Shown: positions 1 through 7,803, numbered from the stretch's first letter. The stretch is 64,000 nt of DNA from JAEUNJ01 sp052035955 (GCA_052035955.1 JBPOHD010000001.1:1-64000), one strand, 5' to 3'. Made by a program: numbers and translations. The notes: generated by a model from the sequence alone, not told the origin.

Positions 1-589
1 GCATGTCGATCTTCGTCGTCTTCAGGTCGATGGGCACCTTGCCCACGGCCTGCACGGCGTCGGTGTGGAACATGATGCCGGCGGCATTGGCCATCTCGGC
101 CATCTCCTCGACCGGGAAGAGGGTGCCGGTCTCGTTGTTGGCCCACATGGCCGAGACGACGGCGACGTTCGGGGTGAGGAGCGCCTTGTACTCGTCCAGG
201 TCGATGCGGCCCTTCTTGTCCACGCCCAGGCGATGCACGACATAGCCGTCCTTCTCCAGCCACTCGCAGAGGGTCAGGATGGCCGGATGCTCGACGGCCG
301 TGGTGATGACGGTGTTTCGCTCGGGCTGGGCCTTCAGGGCCGACAGGATGGCCGTCGAATCGGACTCCGTGCCGCAGGAGGTGAAGATGATCTCGGAATC
401 GTGGGCGGCGCCGAGCAGGGACTGGATCCTGCCGCGGGCCTCCTTCAGGGCGCGGCCGACCTGGGAGCCGAAGGCGTGGATCGACGAGGGGTTGCCGAAG
501 TGCTCGGTGAAGAAGGGCAGCATGGCCTCCACCACCGCCGGATCGACGCGGGTGGTGGCGTTGTTGTCGAGGTAGATGGGCTTGTCCAT
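1..589 (-). CDS. nifS: NifS cysteine desulfurase (partial, N-terminal part)
   Basis: PLP-dependent cysteine desulfurase that releases sulfur from cysteine for Fe-S cluster assembly on NifU. About 196 N-terminal residues are visible, beginning MDKPIYLDNNATTRVDP, the typical class V aminotransferase-fold opening. Further on are HAFG, the CGTESD stretch and TTAVEHPAI, whose His is the expected PLP-stacking residue, then WANNETG and FHTDAVQAVGK. The ATG at 589 lies 14 nt after the nifU stop, so the two are co-transcribed. The gene is cut by the window edge, so the catalytic Cys loop and the PLP lysine lie outside. Confidence 0.95.
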   Translation of the reverse strand, partial: MDKPIYLDNNATTRVDPAVVEAMLPFFTEHFGNPSSIHAFGSQVGRALKEARGRIQSLLGAAHDSEIIFTSCGTESDSTAILSALKAQPERNTVITTAVEHPAILTLCEWLEKDGYVVHRLGVDKKGRIDLDEYKALLTPNVAVVSAMWANNETGTLFPVEEMAEMANAAGIMFHTDAVQAVGKVPIDLKTTKIDM

Positions 590-603
590 GGCGGCGATCG
601 TCC

Positions 604-1518
604 TCAGGCGGCGTGGGCCAGTTCGCGGGCCGGCAGCACGGTGACCAGTTCGCCCAGGGCCTCGCAGAGCTTGGCCTGGATGCCGCCCATGGTGGCGTGC
701 TCCATCATGCAACCGGAACAGGCGCCCACCAGATTCACGTAGATCTTCTTGCCCTGGACCTCGACCAGTTCCATGTCGCCGTGGTCGCGCTGGAGCTGGG
801 GGCGGATGGCTTCCAGGGTCTCCTCGATCTTGCGGATGCGCTGGTAGTTGGTCAGGCCGCTTTTCGAGGCCGGCGTCGCCGGGGCCGTGTGGCTGGGGCC
901 CTGGGTGGCGCAGGCCGGGGCCGGCTGCTTGCCGAAGGGATCCTCGCCCCGCTCGGCGCAGGCATCGGCGAGGATTTCCTCGATCGCCTCGTGGCAGGAG
1001 GCGCAACTGCCGCCGGCCTTCGTGTAATGGGTCACCTGCTCGACCGAGGACAGGTTGTTGGCCTTCACCACCTCCTCGATCAGCTTGGAGTCGATGGCGA
1101 AGCACTTGCAGACCAGGGCGCCCTCCTCGTGGTCGTCTGCCCAGGCCTCGCCGCGATAGTTGGCGACGGCCGCCTGCAGGGCCTCGCGGCCCATGACGGA
1201 GCAGTGCATCTTCTCCGGCGGCAGGCCGTCGAGGAAGTCGGCGATGTCCTGGTTGGTGACCTTGAGGGCCTCGTCCAGGGTCTTGCCCTTGATGATCTCC
1301 GTGAGGGCCGAGCTGGAGGCGATGGCCGAGCCGCAGCCGAAGGTCTGGAAGCTGGCGTCGAGGATGACGTCGGTCTCCGGCTCCACCTTCAGCATCAGGC
1401 GCAGGGCGTCCCCGCATTTGATCGAGCCCACGTCGCCGATGCCGTTGGCGCCTTCCAGGGCGCCGGCGTTGCGCGGGTTGAAGAAGTGTTCGCGAACCTT
1501 GTCGGTGTAGTCCCACAT
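604..1518 (-). CDS. nifU: NifU Fe-S cluster scaffold
   Basis: Scaffold for [2Fe-2S]/[4Fe-4S] assembly for nitrogenase, loaded by NifS. The protein has 304 residues in the standard three-part layout. The IscU-like N-terminal domain has Cys35, Cys62 and Cys106; a central ferredoxin-like domain has Cys137, Cys139, Cys172 and Cys175; and the C-terminal Nfu domain has the motif GACSGCMMEH. The cysteine numbering is the one known for Azotobacter vinelandii NifU. It follows iscA and precedes nifS in one transcript. A GC-rich palindrome lies in the gap to iscA. Confidence 0.97.
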   Translation of the reverse strand: MWDYTDKVREHFFNPRNAGALEGANGIGDVGSIKCGDALRLMLKVEPETDVILDASFQTFGCGSAIASSSALTEIIKGKTLDEALKVTNQDIADFLDGLPPEKMHCSVMGREALQAAVANYRGEAWADDHEEGALVCKCFAIDSKLIEEVVKANNLSSVEQVTHYTKAGGSCASCHEAIEEILADACAERGEDPFGKQPAPACATQGPSHTAPATPASKSGLTNYQRIRKIEETLEAIRPQLQRDHGDMELVEVQGKKIYVNLVGACSGCMMEHATMGGIQAKLCEALGELVTVLPARELAHAA

Positions 1519-1592
1519 GGCGGCTTTCCTTTAGCGTGAAAGAACGGGATCGAAGCCGCCTGCCCGGTACGAGCGAAGCGAGCCGATCGGTC

Positions 1593-1634
1593 GCCTCCCC
1601 CGCGCGGGGGAGGCCGGGAGGGGGCGGGCCCGGT
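1593..1634. repeat. GC-rich palindrome plus G-run in the iscA-nifU gap
   Basis: A perfect 22-bp palindrome at 1593-1614 (half-site GCCTCCCCCGC) is followed by a second G-run, cgggagggggcgggc. A similar layout occurs at 3633-3668 and 13661-13772 in other nif gaps. As it sits inside an operon it may be a partial terminator, an mRNA stabiliser or a small mobile palindrome. Confidence 0.6.
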
Positions 1635-1702
1635 TGCCCGAATCGGACCGGGCGGGGGCGAAGGACTTCATGTTCCGGGGCCCTTTGTCGAAGCCATCGC
1701 CT

Positions 1703-2026
1703 TCAAGCCGAGAAGGACTGGCCGCAGGAGCACTGGGACGCGGCGTTGGGGTTGTCGAACTTGAAGCCGGTGTGGGTCAGGGTGTCGATGAAGTCGACGG
1801 TGACGCCGCCCAGCAGGGTGTAGCTCATGGGATCGACGAGCAGCTTGACGCCGTCGATCTCCAGTTCCGCGTCGTCCTCCTGCTTGGCTTCCTCGAGGCG
1901 CAGGCCGTACTGGAAGCCGGAGCAGCCGCCGCCCTGGATCATGATGCGAAGGCCGGCGACGGGCTTCTCGGAACCGCGGATGAAGCGGTGGATGGCTTTG
2001 ACGGCGTTGGGGGTGAGGGTGAGCAT
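1703..2026 (-). CDS. iscA: IscA/HesB-type Fe-S carrier, nif-associated
   Basis: A-type Fe-S carrier of 107 residues with the conserved ligands Cys35 (GGGCSG) and the CSC pair Cys99/Cys101 near the C-terminus. The start was set at MLTLTPNAVK, the family N-terminus; the reading frame stays open upstream but overlaps promoter sequence. It is the first gene of the iscA-nifU-nifS operon. A sigma-54 element lies at 2063-2078 and a NifA-type site at 2152-2167. Role (family knowledge): transfer of Fe-S clusters to nitrogenase proteins. Confidence 0.93.
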   Translation of the reverse strand: MLTLTPNAVKAIHRFIRGSEKPVAGLRIMIQGGGCSGFQYGLRLEEAKQEDDAELEIDGVKLLVDPMSYTLLGGVTVDFIDTLTHTGFKFDNPNAASQCSCGQSFSA

Positions 2027-2062
2027 TGTGTTCTCCGGGTCGGGGTTGCCTGCGGTGGCAAC

Positions 2063-2078
2063 TGCAATCGCCGTGCCA
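2063..2078 (-). promoter_or_regulatory. Sigma-54 promoter of iscA-nifU-nifS
   Basis: Read on the minus strand: TGGCACGGCGATTGCA, an essentially perfect -24/-12 element (TGGCAC-N5-TTGCA). It lies 37 nt upstream of the iscA start and 74 nt from the NifA-type site at 2152. Confidence 0.88.
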
Positions 2079-2151
2079 CGCCTGGAGGGCGGTGCAAGCC
2101 ATTGATTTCGATGGGGGACAATCTTTCGTCCCGGGCGGCAGGCAGAGCAGC

Positions 2152-2167
2152 TGTCGGATTTGCGACA
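2152..2167. promoter_or_regulatory. NifA upstream activator site of the iscA operon
   Basis: TGTCGGATTTGCGACA matches the NifA UAS consensus TGT-N10-ACA. It sits upstream of the sigma-54 element at 2063-2078, at a distance normal for enhancer sites. Confidence 0.85.
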
Positions 2168-2245
2168 AGCCGGGGACGGGCCGGCGCGCGGTTTGGACCC
2201 CGATGCGGTGGCGTTCCCTCGGGCGGCCAACGGCCGCTGGCGGCC

Positions 2246-2659
2246 TTATCCGAGGATGTGTTCGTAGGCCCGGCGCAGCAGTTCCATCTCCACGGCCGGC
2301 AGGCCGCGGGCCTCGGTGAGGGGGATGAAGCGGGCGCCGGCGCCCTCGGCTGCGGCAAAGGGCGGGTCGATGGTGGCGAAGGCGACCAGCAGGACCTGCG
2401 TCCCGCCCTCGGGTCCGTCGGCCCAGGCCTGGAACTCGGCCTCGACGAGCAGCTTGTCCTCCGGCAGGCCCAGGCGCTGCGCCGCGTCGCGCAGCGGCGC
2501 CGCGGGATGGGCGACGACGGCCGGCGGGTCCTCGTCGGCCGGGCGCAGGCGGCTTCCTTCGGGCAGCGGCGCGAAGCCGCACATGCCCTCCGGGAAGCGC
2601 AGGAAGCGGGTCCTGCCGCTGGTGGACTGCTTGTGGAAGAAGAGGAGCCGCGGACTCAC
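2246..2659 (-). CDS. Conserved nif-cluster protein of unknown function (137 aa)
   Basis: Unrecognised 137-residue protein ending the nifN operon. The GTG at 2659 was chosen because it overlaps the TGA of the preceding gene (GTGA), so the two are translationally coupled. The same frame is open further upstream, but that part shadows the neighbouring gene. It begins MSPRLLFFHKQSTSG and contains a run of acidic/aromatic residues (EAEFQAWADG) and FATIDPPF. No metal motif, signal peptide or membrane segment is seen. Position last in a nif operon suggests an accessory role. Confidence 0.75.
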   Translation of the reverse strand: MSPRLLFFHKQSTSGRTRFLRFPEGMCGFAPLPEGSRLRPADEDPPAVVAHPAAPLRDAAQRLGLPEDKLLVEAEFQAWADGPEGGTQVLLVAFATIDPPFAAAEGAGARFIPLTEARGLPAVEMELLRRAYEHILG

Positions 2660-3009
2660 GCGGGCGGCCACTCGCTCAGCACGGGATCTCCCTTGAGGGC
2701 CTGCGGGTCTCCCCAGACCGAGACGGCCTCGACCAGTATTCCCGCCCGCCGCGGGTGGAGCAGCAGGACCTGGTACTCGGCGAAGACCCGGCCGTCCGGC
2801 AGGAAGCGCAGCTCGCCGTAGCGGTGGCCGTCCCGCCAGATCCCGACCAGGGTTTCCTCGCGCGAATAAGGATCCTCCTGGCGGCGCCATTCGGCCACCG
2901 GCCATTCGGGGGCGCCGCCCAGGTCGACACCCAGGCGGGCGGCCTGGGCGCGCAGGGCCGCGCAGACGGCGCGGCCGGCCGCCTCCCGTCCCTCGACCAT
3001 GCCGGGCAC
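2656..3009 (-). CDS. Conserved nif-cluster protein of unknown function (117 aa)
   Basis: Small soluble protein, not recognised. It contains EDPYSREETLVGIWRDG and RYGELRFLPDGRVFAEY, which look like beta-strands of a compact domain. The start is a GTG at 3009 or an ATG at 3000; neither has a clear Shine-Dalgarno. It is 13 nt after the ferredoxin gene and overlaps the next gene by 4 nt, so it belongs to the nifN operon. Its function is unknown; co-transcription with nifN, nifX and ferredoxin is the only clue. Confidence 0.75.
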   Translation of the reverse strand: MPGMVEGREAAGRAVCAALRAQAARLGVDLGGAPEWPVAEWRRQEDPYSREETLVGIWRDGHRYGELRFLPDGRVFAEYQVLLLHPRRAGILVEAVSVWGDPQALKGDPVLSEWPPA

Positions 3010-3022
3010 CCCGGAATCCCGT

Positions 3023-3304
3023 TCAGGCGGCGACGAAGGTGAAGCAGTCCTTGGGGCAGGTGCGGCCGCAGGCGCCGCAGCCGATGCAGTCCATGGCGTT
3101 GGCCACCGTCATCATGGCCTTGGCATCCTCGTCGTCCCAATCGTCCTCGTCCATCTCGTCGTCCTCGCCCCTGTCCACCAGGGTCAGCACGTCGCGCGGG
3201 CAGACCTTGAAGCAGCGGCCGCAGCCGATGCAGTTCTTCGGGTTGATGGCTTCCACGTAGCTGGGCGTCCAGGGCGTTCCGCCCCGGGTGACTGCGGTGG
3301 TCAT
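3023..3304 (-). CDS. fdxB: Nif-specific 4Fe-4S ferredoxin III (FdxB-type)
   Basis: 93-residue bacterial-type ferredoxin. Two cysteine clusters are seen: CIGCGRCFKVCP at about residue 25 and CIGCGACGRTCP near the C-terminus. They are separated by a strongly acidic insert (DDEMDEDDWDDED). Two [4Fe-4S] clusters are expected. The start MTTAVTRGG at 3304 fits the family; the frame is open upstream into non-conserved sequence. The gene follows the CCE_0567-like gene by 4 nt. Likely role: electron transfer within the nitrogenase assembly or reduction pathway. Confidence 0.92.
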   Translation of the reverse strand: MTTAVTRGGTPWTPSYVEAINPKNCIGCGRCFKVCPRDVLTLVDRGEDDEMDEDDWDDEDAKAMMTVANAMDCIGCGACGRTCPKDCFTFVAA

Positions 3305-3308
3305 GGTT

Positions 3309-3530
3309 CTATCCTTTCTCGGCAGTGGTTTGGAATTCGGCGAGGCGGGCGCTGGCGTCGGCCCAGGCCTTGCAGGCGTCATAGGTGGACTGGGCGATCC
3401 CCGGAATCTCGGCATAGCCGGCCGGCAGCCGGTCCTCCACCAGGTCGTGCAGCTGGGAGGCCCACTCGGAGGCGATGCGCTTGAGCTTGCGCACCTCCTT
3501 GTCCAGGGCCTTCAATTCGTCATCGTTCAT
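3309..3530 (-). CDS. CCE_0567-like small nif protein
   Basis: 73-residue, helix-rich protein of the small metalloprotein family found beside the NifX-associated gene in many nif clusters. Sequence features are LKALDKEVRKLKRIASEWAS, HDLVEDRLP and YDACKAWADASARL. The ATG at 3530 is preceded by GGAGG with good spacing; an in-frame ATG at 3542 is less well placed. Biochemical role not established. Confidence 0.85.
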   Translation of the reverse strand: MNDDELKALDKEVRKLKRIASEWASQLHDLVEDRLPAGYAEIPGIAQSTYDACKAWADASARLAEFQTTAEKG

Positions 3531-3632
3531 CGAATCCTCCATGCGGTCGCGACCCCGCCGCCTCCGCCGGGCCGCCCCAAGGAGGCGGCGAGCCAGGGGC
3601 CCGGAGCGGGCGCAGCCCGCGAACCGTGGTCA

Positions 3633-3668
3633 CCCCCTTCCTCGGGAAGGGGGACGGGGGGAAGGGGG
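3633..3668. repeat. Palindrome with four long G-runs
   Basis: CCCCCTTCC/GGAAGGGGG hairpin at 3633-3653, overlapped by four G-runs (GGG, GGGGG, GGGGGG, GGGGG) at 3644-3668. It is directly next to the stop of the NifX-associated gene. Similar to the palindromes at 1593 and 13661; the G-runs could form a quadruplex in the template or the RNA. Confidence 0.55.
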
Positions 3669-4133
3669 TCATAACCCGGCAACTTCGGGATACTTGCCGA
3701 CCCGTTCCAGGGCGACGGAGAGCAGCTTGTCGGCCTCGGTCTTCATCTTCGAAAGGCTCTCGAAGCCGAAGCGGTGCACGTCGCGCAGGGTCTTGTCGAG
3801 GGCGACCAGCTTGCCCACGTGGATGAAGGCGCGGCCGAAGCCCTCGTGGGTCAGGTGCACCAGGGGCACCGCCATCAGGCCGCATTCCTTCTCGACCAGC
3901 ACCGCAATCGCGTTGTAGAAGACCTTCACGCGGGCGATGAGTTCTTCGTCCGGGTCACCGATGATGGGAATCTCAGCCTTCTTCTCCCGGGTCAGGACGA
4001 AGGGGTCGAGGATCTTCTCCACGGGCCAGCCGTTCCACCTGCCGTAGGTATCGATGGCGCGCATCTGGCGTGCCATCTCCTTGATGAAATCGGTACCGAG
4101 GACGGGGTCGTGCTCGAGGACGGCGTCGGCCAT
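3669..4133 (-). CDS. NifX-associated nitrogen fixation protein (DUF269 type)
   Basis: 154-residue protein of the family that follows nifX in most nif clusters. Recognisable stretches are FIKEMARQMRAIDTYGRW, ILDPFVLTREKKAEIP and CGLMAVPLVHLTHEGFGRAF. It is a soluble, mostly helical protein without metal motifs. It lies 64 nt after nifX. Proposed role in FeMo-cofactor handling rests on gene context only. Confidence 0.93.
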   Translation of the reverse strand: MADAVLEHDPVLGTDFIKEMARQMRAIDTYGRWNGWPVEKILDPFVLTREKKAEIPIIGDPDEELIARVKVFYNAIAVLVEKECGLMAVPLVHLTHEGFGRAFIHVGKLVALDKTLRDVHRFGFESLSKMKTEADKLLSVALERVGKYPEVAGL

Positions 4134-4197
4134 GGGGTTCTCCAGGGAAGTCGTTGATCGGGTTCGCGGAATCGGTGGGGCCGGGACGCGGCGTGCG

Positions 4198-4620
4198 TCA
4201 GCCTTCCCAGCCCTCCTCGGCCATGCGGGCGAAGCGGGAATCGTCCTTGCGCTGGCCGGCCAGGGCCTTGTCTATCCAGGGCACGCCGCCCTCGCGCATG
4301 CCCTCCTGGACATAGAGGACGATGTCCTCGATGCGGTCGGAGCCGGTGATGCGCACGGGCTGCACGCCGGCCACCAGCAGCTGCTTGATGGCCGAGGCGC
4401 CGATGGCCAGCACGAAGACGGCGGTGCTGCCCTGCAGGAACTGGATCTTGGCCGCCAGCTTGTCCTCGTTGCCGTCCATGCTCTCCGGCGGAAATTCGCC
4501 GACACCCACCAGTTGTGCCCGGTCGAGGCCGATGTCGTAGAGGACGAAGCCCTCGGCGGCGCCGAAGTGCTGGTTCACCCGGGCCCGGTCGTTGCTGGCG
4601 AAGGCGATGCGCAGCGACAT
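4198..4620 (-). CDS. nifX: NifX FeMo-cofactor precursor carrier
   Basis: 140 residues. It begins MSLRIAFASNDRARVNQHFG, the NifB-co/VK-cluster binding fold (dinitrogenase Fe-Mo cofactor family), and has a conserved Gly-Ala-Ser run followed by KQLL. NifX stores or passes the cofactor precursor to NifEN. The start at 4620 gives the family N-terminus and lies 10 nt after the nifN stop, so the two are translationally coupled. Confidence 0.95.
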   Translation of the reverse strand: MSLRIAFASNDRARVNQHFGAAEGFVLYDIGLDRAQLVGVGEFPPESMDGNEDKLAAKIQFLQGSTAVFVLAIGASAIKQLLVAGVQPVRITGSDRIEDIVLYVQEGMREGGVPWIDKALAGQRKDDSRFARMAEEGWEG

Positions 4621-4630
4621 GCCCGGCTCC

Positions 4631-6037
4631 CTAGTGGACCAGACCAGTTGCAGCCGGCGCGGCGACGGAAGGATCGAATTCATGGTCGCGGAAGCTTCCT
4701 GTCCAGAATCGGGAACGGTAGGGTGGGATGTCATGGTGTCGGGACAGCACGAGGTTGGCCAGGTCGAACAGGGCCTGCCGGCTGCCCCGGTAGCCCACCC
4801 AGCAGCGGGCGTAGCCGCCCACGTGGTCGTAGAGGGGAAAGCCGGCCCGCAGCAGAGGGATGCCGAGGCGCCGGGCGCTCTGTTCGGCATGGGAATTGGA
4901 GACGAGGATCTGGGCGCCGGCCGTCGCGGCCGCCTTTTCCAGGTCTTCCAGGTCACCGACGATCACCTGGGCGATCGGCAGGGTCTCCAGCACCGGCGCC
5001 TTGACCGGCGTCACCGCCGCGACCACCTCGGCGCCGACGCCGGCCAGGAAGCGGCCGAAGCCGGCTACCAGGTCCGGGTCGCCGGCCACGGCCAGGCGGG
5101 CGAAGCCGGTCATGAAGTGGCTGTCCACCATGGCGTCCTGCAACTGGGCCCGCTGGCGCTCGAGGCGCTCCGGGACCGGGCGGCCGGAGATCGCGGCCAG
5201 GGTTCCCGTGAAGGCATCGCAGGCGGCCAGTCCCATGAGGCCCTCGAATCGGTGGTCGGGCACGCCGGTCCGGGCCTTCAGCAGGTCCGCCGCCGCGGAC
5301 AGGGAGGCGCCGATCACCAGGGTGGCCGCCGACTCGCCGACGGTCGCGATGTCGGCGACCGGGGTGCCGCCGACGGTGGTGGCGCTGTTCTCGGCCTCCA
5401 CCAGGTGCCCGTCGAGGGAGTCCGACACATCGGGCAGCACCAGGGGGCGGAGGCCGAACAGCTCGATCCAGTCCTTGATCGCCTCCAGGTCGCCCGGGGT
5501 CAGGTGGCTGCCGGCCAGCACATTCACCTGCTTCGGCCGGCGCCCGACGGTCGCGGATTCCGGCACCAGGGCGGCGATCGTGGCTTCCACGGCCAGGGCG
5601 TAACCCGTTTCCAGGCAGCCGGCGTAATCGGGCGTGTTCACGGGCACGACGGCCACCCTGTCGAGCTCCGGGTGTTCGGTGCGGAAACGCTTCACCAGGC
5701 GGCGGATGTCCGTGCCCTGGGTTTCCGAGAGGCCGGTGGTGACCAGCCCGACCACGTCGGGCCGGCTCTTGCCGGCAATGGTGGCCAGGGCCTCGACGAC
5801 GTTGTCATCGGCGCCCATGATCGAGCTGACCTGGTCCATGGCCGTCGTCTGCAGGGGGATGGGTTCCCGGAAATGGCGGACGAAGAAGACCTTGGCGAAG
5901 GCGGTGCAGCCCTGGGAGCCGTGCATCAGCGGCATGGACCGGTTGAGCCCCAGGAAGGCCAGGCAGGCCCCCACGGGCTGGCTGACCTTCAGGGGATTGA
6001 CGGCCAGGGCTTTCGGCTTGCGCAGGATCTCGGTCAT
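4631..6037 (-). CDS. nifN: NifN, FeMo-co biosynthesis scaffold subunit
   Basis: 468-residue NifK homologue that forms the NifE2N2 scaffold where NifB-co is matured to FeMo-co. Typical features: ALAVNPLKVSQPVGACLAFLG at the N-terminus with the cluster-ligand Cys, HGSQGCTAFAKVFFVRHF, and QVSSIMGADDNVVEAL. ATG 6037 was chosen from homology; the frame extends only 12 codons upstream through the leader. It has its own sigma-54 promoter (6074-6088) and NifA site (6132-6147). It is separated from nifE by about 3.2 kb, which is unusual. Confidence 0.97.
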   Translation of the reverse strand: MTEILRKPKALAVNPLKVSQPVGACLAFLGLNRSMPLMHGSQGCTAFAKVFFVRHFREPIPLQTTAMDQVSSIMGADDNVVEALATIAGKSRPDVVGLVTTGLSETQGTDIRRLVKRFRTEHPELDRVAVVPVNTPDYAGCLETGYALAVEATIAALVPESATVGRRPKQVNVLAGSHLTPGDLEAIKDWIELFGLRPLVLPDVSDSLDGHLVEAENSATTVGGTPVADIATVGESAATLVIGASLSAAADLLKARTGVPDHRFEGLMGLAACDAFTGTLAAISGRPVPERLERQRAQLQDAMVDSHFMTGFARLAVAGDPDLVAGFGRFLAGVGAEVVAAVTPVKAPVLETLPIAQVIVGDLEDLEKAAATAGAQILVSNSHAEQSARRLGIPLLRAGFPLYDHVGGYARCWVGYRGSRQALFDLANLVLSRHHDIPPYRSRFWTGSFRDHEFDPSVAAPAATGLVH

Positions 6038-6073
6038 GGCTTCGGGTGGGCGAGAGGGTTCGCTCCCTCTCAC

Positions 6074-6088
6074 GCAAGCCGCGTGCCA
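6074..6088 (-). promoter_or_regulatory. Sigma-54 promoter of nifN
   Basis: Minus-strand TGGCACGCGGCTTGC, a consensus -24/-12 element 37 nt upstream of the nifN ATG. The NifA-type site begins 44 nt further upstream. Confidence 0.88.
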
Positions 6089-6131
6089 CGGGGAAGTCTA
6101 TTTGATTCAATGATTTGTGTGGTTGCCGCGA

Positions 6132-6147
6132 TGTCGCAAAGGCGACA
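6132..6147. promoter_or_regulatory. NifA upstream activator site of nifN
   Basis: TGTCGCAAAGGCGACA, a TGT-N10-ACA site with extended dyad symmetry (TGTCG...CGACA). Confidence 0.87.
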
Positions 6148-6149
6148 AT

Positions 6150-6540
6150 CGCGCCGCAGGCGGTGCTCCTGCGGGGCCGTGCCGTTCGGTTTTGTAGGAG
6201 CGGCGGTCACGCCGCGATGCCTTTCGGGACGGCCTCATCGCGCCGCGTGCGGCGCTCCTACAAGGGGCCGTGCCGTTCGGTTTTGTAGGAGCGGCGGCCA
6301 CGCCGCGATGCCCTTCGGAGCCGCCCTTATCGCGCCGCATGCGGCGCTCCCACGAGGGCCGTGCGGCTTGGCTGTTGTAGGAGCGGCGGTCACGCCGCGA
6401 TGGGTTTCGGAGCCGCCCTCATCGCGCCGCGTGGGGCACGCCCACAGGGGCGTGCGGCTCGGCTGTTGTAGGAGCGGCGGTCACGCCGCGATGCCTTTCG
6501 GAGCCGTCCTTATCGCGCCGCATGCGGCGCTACATTGACA
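6150..6540. repeat. Tandem array of a ~91-bp palindromic repeat (array 1)
   Basis: Four copies of GTAGGAGCGGCGGYCACGCC start at 6194, 6285, 6377 and 6468 (period 91-92 bp). Each is followed by a divergent middle and by ATCGCGCCGCRTGCGGCGCT, which is nearly its inverted complement. The last copy ends near 6535. There are no coding features in this stretch. The same unit recurs at 7495-7757. Confidence 0.9.
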
Positions 6541-6587
6541 GCATGCGGATCGCCTTTCGCGGGAGCGGCGTCCCTGCCGCGATGCCA

Positions 6588-6613
6588 ATAAAAAACCCGG
6601 CCGAAGCCGGGTC
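6588..6613 (-). terminator. Rho-independent terminator of PEP-CTERM gene 1
   Basis: On the minus strand ACCCGGCTTCGGCCGGGT is followed by a T-run. It lies 22 nt after the stop at 6635. Confidence 0.85.
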
Positions 6614-6634
6614 TCGCGATGCGGGGAAAGGCGT

Positions 6635-7303
6635 TCAGAGCTTGCGGCGACGGCGGGCGACGGCGCCCAGGGCGCCGAGGCCGGCCAGCATCATGGCATA
6701 GGTCTCGGGCTCGGGGACCGGCGCGCCGACGGTGAACATGTGGTAATTCTCGCCGTCCGGCACGGTCCAGCTGATCGAGCTGAAGGTGCCGAGGAACTGG
6801 ATGGTGCCGTTCCCCTCGTTGCCGGTCAGCGTGTTGCCGGAAACGCTCAGCGACGAGCCGCCGCCGCCCCAGTGGCCCCTGCCCTGGCTCAGCAGCGTGA
6901 AGGGCTGGGAAAAGACGTACTTCGCGGTATCGGAGCTTCCGAGGCTCTGGATGGCCATGACCGGGTTGTACACCGGGGCGGAGAAGGAGATCGTGTTGAC
7001 CGTCGCGTTCCCACCCCTCAGCTGGATGCTGACGCCCACGGGGCTCGGCCCGTTGTCGACGGCCGCCGAAGTGTAGGTGCCGGCAAATTGGTCCCAGCGG
7101 CCCTGGTCGCCGGCCAGGAAAATCTCGCCGTGGTAGCTGACGGCGACGGTACTGCCGCCAGCGAAGGTGATGGAGCCGGCGGCGGAACCGGGATTGCCGG
7201 CCACCTTCGACGTCCAGTTAGTCCAGTAGATCGTCTCGGCCTGGGCCGGCGCGGCGACCGCGGCGGCGATGGCGGCGGCAACGGCGAGTTGGGTGAATTT
7301 CAT
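6635..7303 (-). CDS. PEP-CTERM sorting-domain protein 1
   Basis: 222-residue secreted protein. The signal peptide is MKFTQLAVAAAIAAAVAAPAQA (cleavage after AQA predicted). A Gly/Ser/Thr-rich middle is probably beta-structured. The C-terminal exosortase-sorting tail is VPEPE, then a short hydrophobic helix (MMLAGLGALGAVA), then RRRRK. This places it in the exosortase/EPS export route; no exosortase gene is in the window. It stands alone between two repeat arrays and has its own terminator. The last ~35 codons are nearly identical to those of the next PEP-CTERM gene. Confidence 0.9.
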   Translation of the reverse strand: MKFTQLAVAAAIAAAVAAPAQAETIYWTNWTSKVAGNPGSAAGSITFAGGSTVAVSYHGEIFLAGDQGRWDQFAGTYTSAAVDNGPSPVGVSIQLRGGNATVNTISFSAPVYNPVMAIQSLGSSDTAKYVFSQPFTLLSQGRGHWGGGGSSLSVSGNTLTGNEGNGTIQFLGTFSSISWTVPDGENYHMFTVGAPVPEPETYAMMLAGLGALGAVARRRRKL

Positions 7304-7374
7304 GTCGTATCCTTTGGCAGCAATGGAAGTGGGGGGATCACGCGAGCGGGCGCAGTATCACACCGCCCCGAAGT

Positions 7375-7390
7375 CGGACTCAATAGTCCG
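7375..7390. promoter_or_regulatory. Inverted repeat upstream of PEP-CTERM gene 1
   Basis: CGGACT-CAAT-AGTCCG, a perfect 6-bp dyad 72-87 nt upstream of the start at 7303. It could be an operator; no regulator is identified. Confidence 0.4.
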
Positions 7391-7494
7391 AATGGACTAC
7401 CGCATCGTCCCGGGTCGGGTTCCGGTGCGAAACCCGGACCTCGTCCACCGGGCAGGTGGTCGCCGGAACGGGCAGAACCGGCGCGGCCGGGCGG

Positions 7495-7757
7495 GCCGCT
7501 ATCGCGCCGCGTGCGGCGCTCTACAGGGACCACGCCAACGGTTCTTGTAGGAGCGGCGGCCACGCCGCGATGCCTTTCGGGACGGCCTTATCGCGCCGCG
7601 TGCGGCTCTCCTACAGGGGGCCGTGCCGTTCGGTTTTGTAGGAGCGGCGGCTACGCCGCGATGCCTTTCGGGACGGCCTTGTCGCGCCGCGTGCGGCGCT
7701 CCTACGGGGGGTCGTGCCGTTCGGTTTTTTGTAGGAGCGGCGGCCACGCCGCGATGG
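7495..7757. repeat. Tandem array of the ~91-bp palindromic repeat (array 2)
   Basis: Three copies of GTAGGAGCGGCGG start at 7547, 7638 and 7731 (period 91-93 bp), with intervening ATCGCGCCGCGTGCGGC inverted partners. Same family and orientation as the array at 6150-6540. Together with the leader of PEP-CTERM gene 1 this fills the gap 7304-7803; no gene is seen in it. Confidence 0.9.
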
Positions 7758-7783
7758 AAAAAGACCCGGCTTCGGCCGGGTCT
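7757..7783 (-). terminator. Rho-independent terminator of PEP-CTERM gene 2
   Basis: On the minus strand AGACCCGGCCGAAGCCGGGTC leads into a short T-run. The stem is almost the same as the terminator at 6588-6613, and the flanking sequence up to the stop codon matches too. Confidence 0.8.
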
Positions 7784-7803
7784 CGCGATGCGGGGAAAGG
7801 CGT

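Noticed and set aside
6150..7757. CRISPR-like array
   Set aside because: Units are 91-93 bp with internal palindromes, and the variable parts are not unique spacers of uniform size; no cas genes are present.
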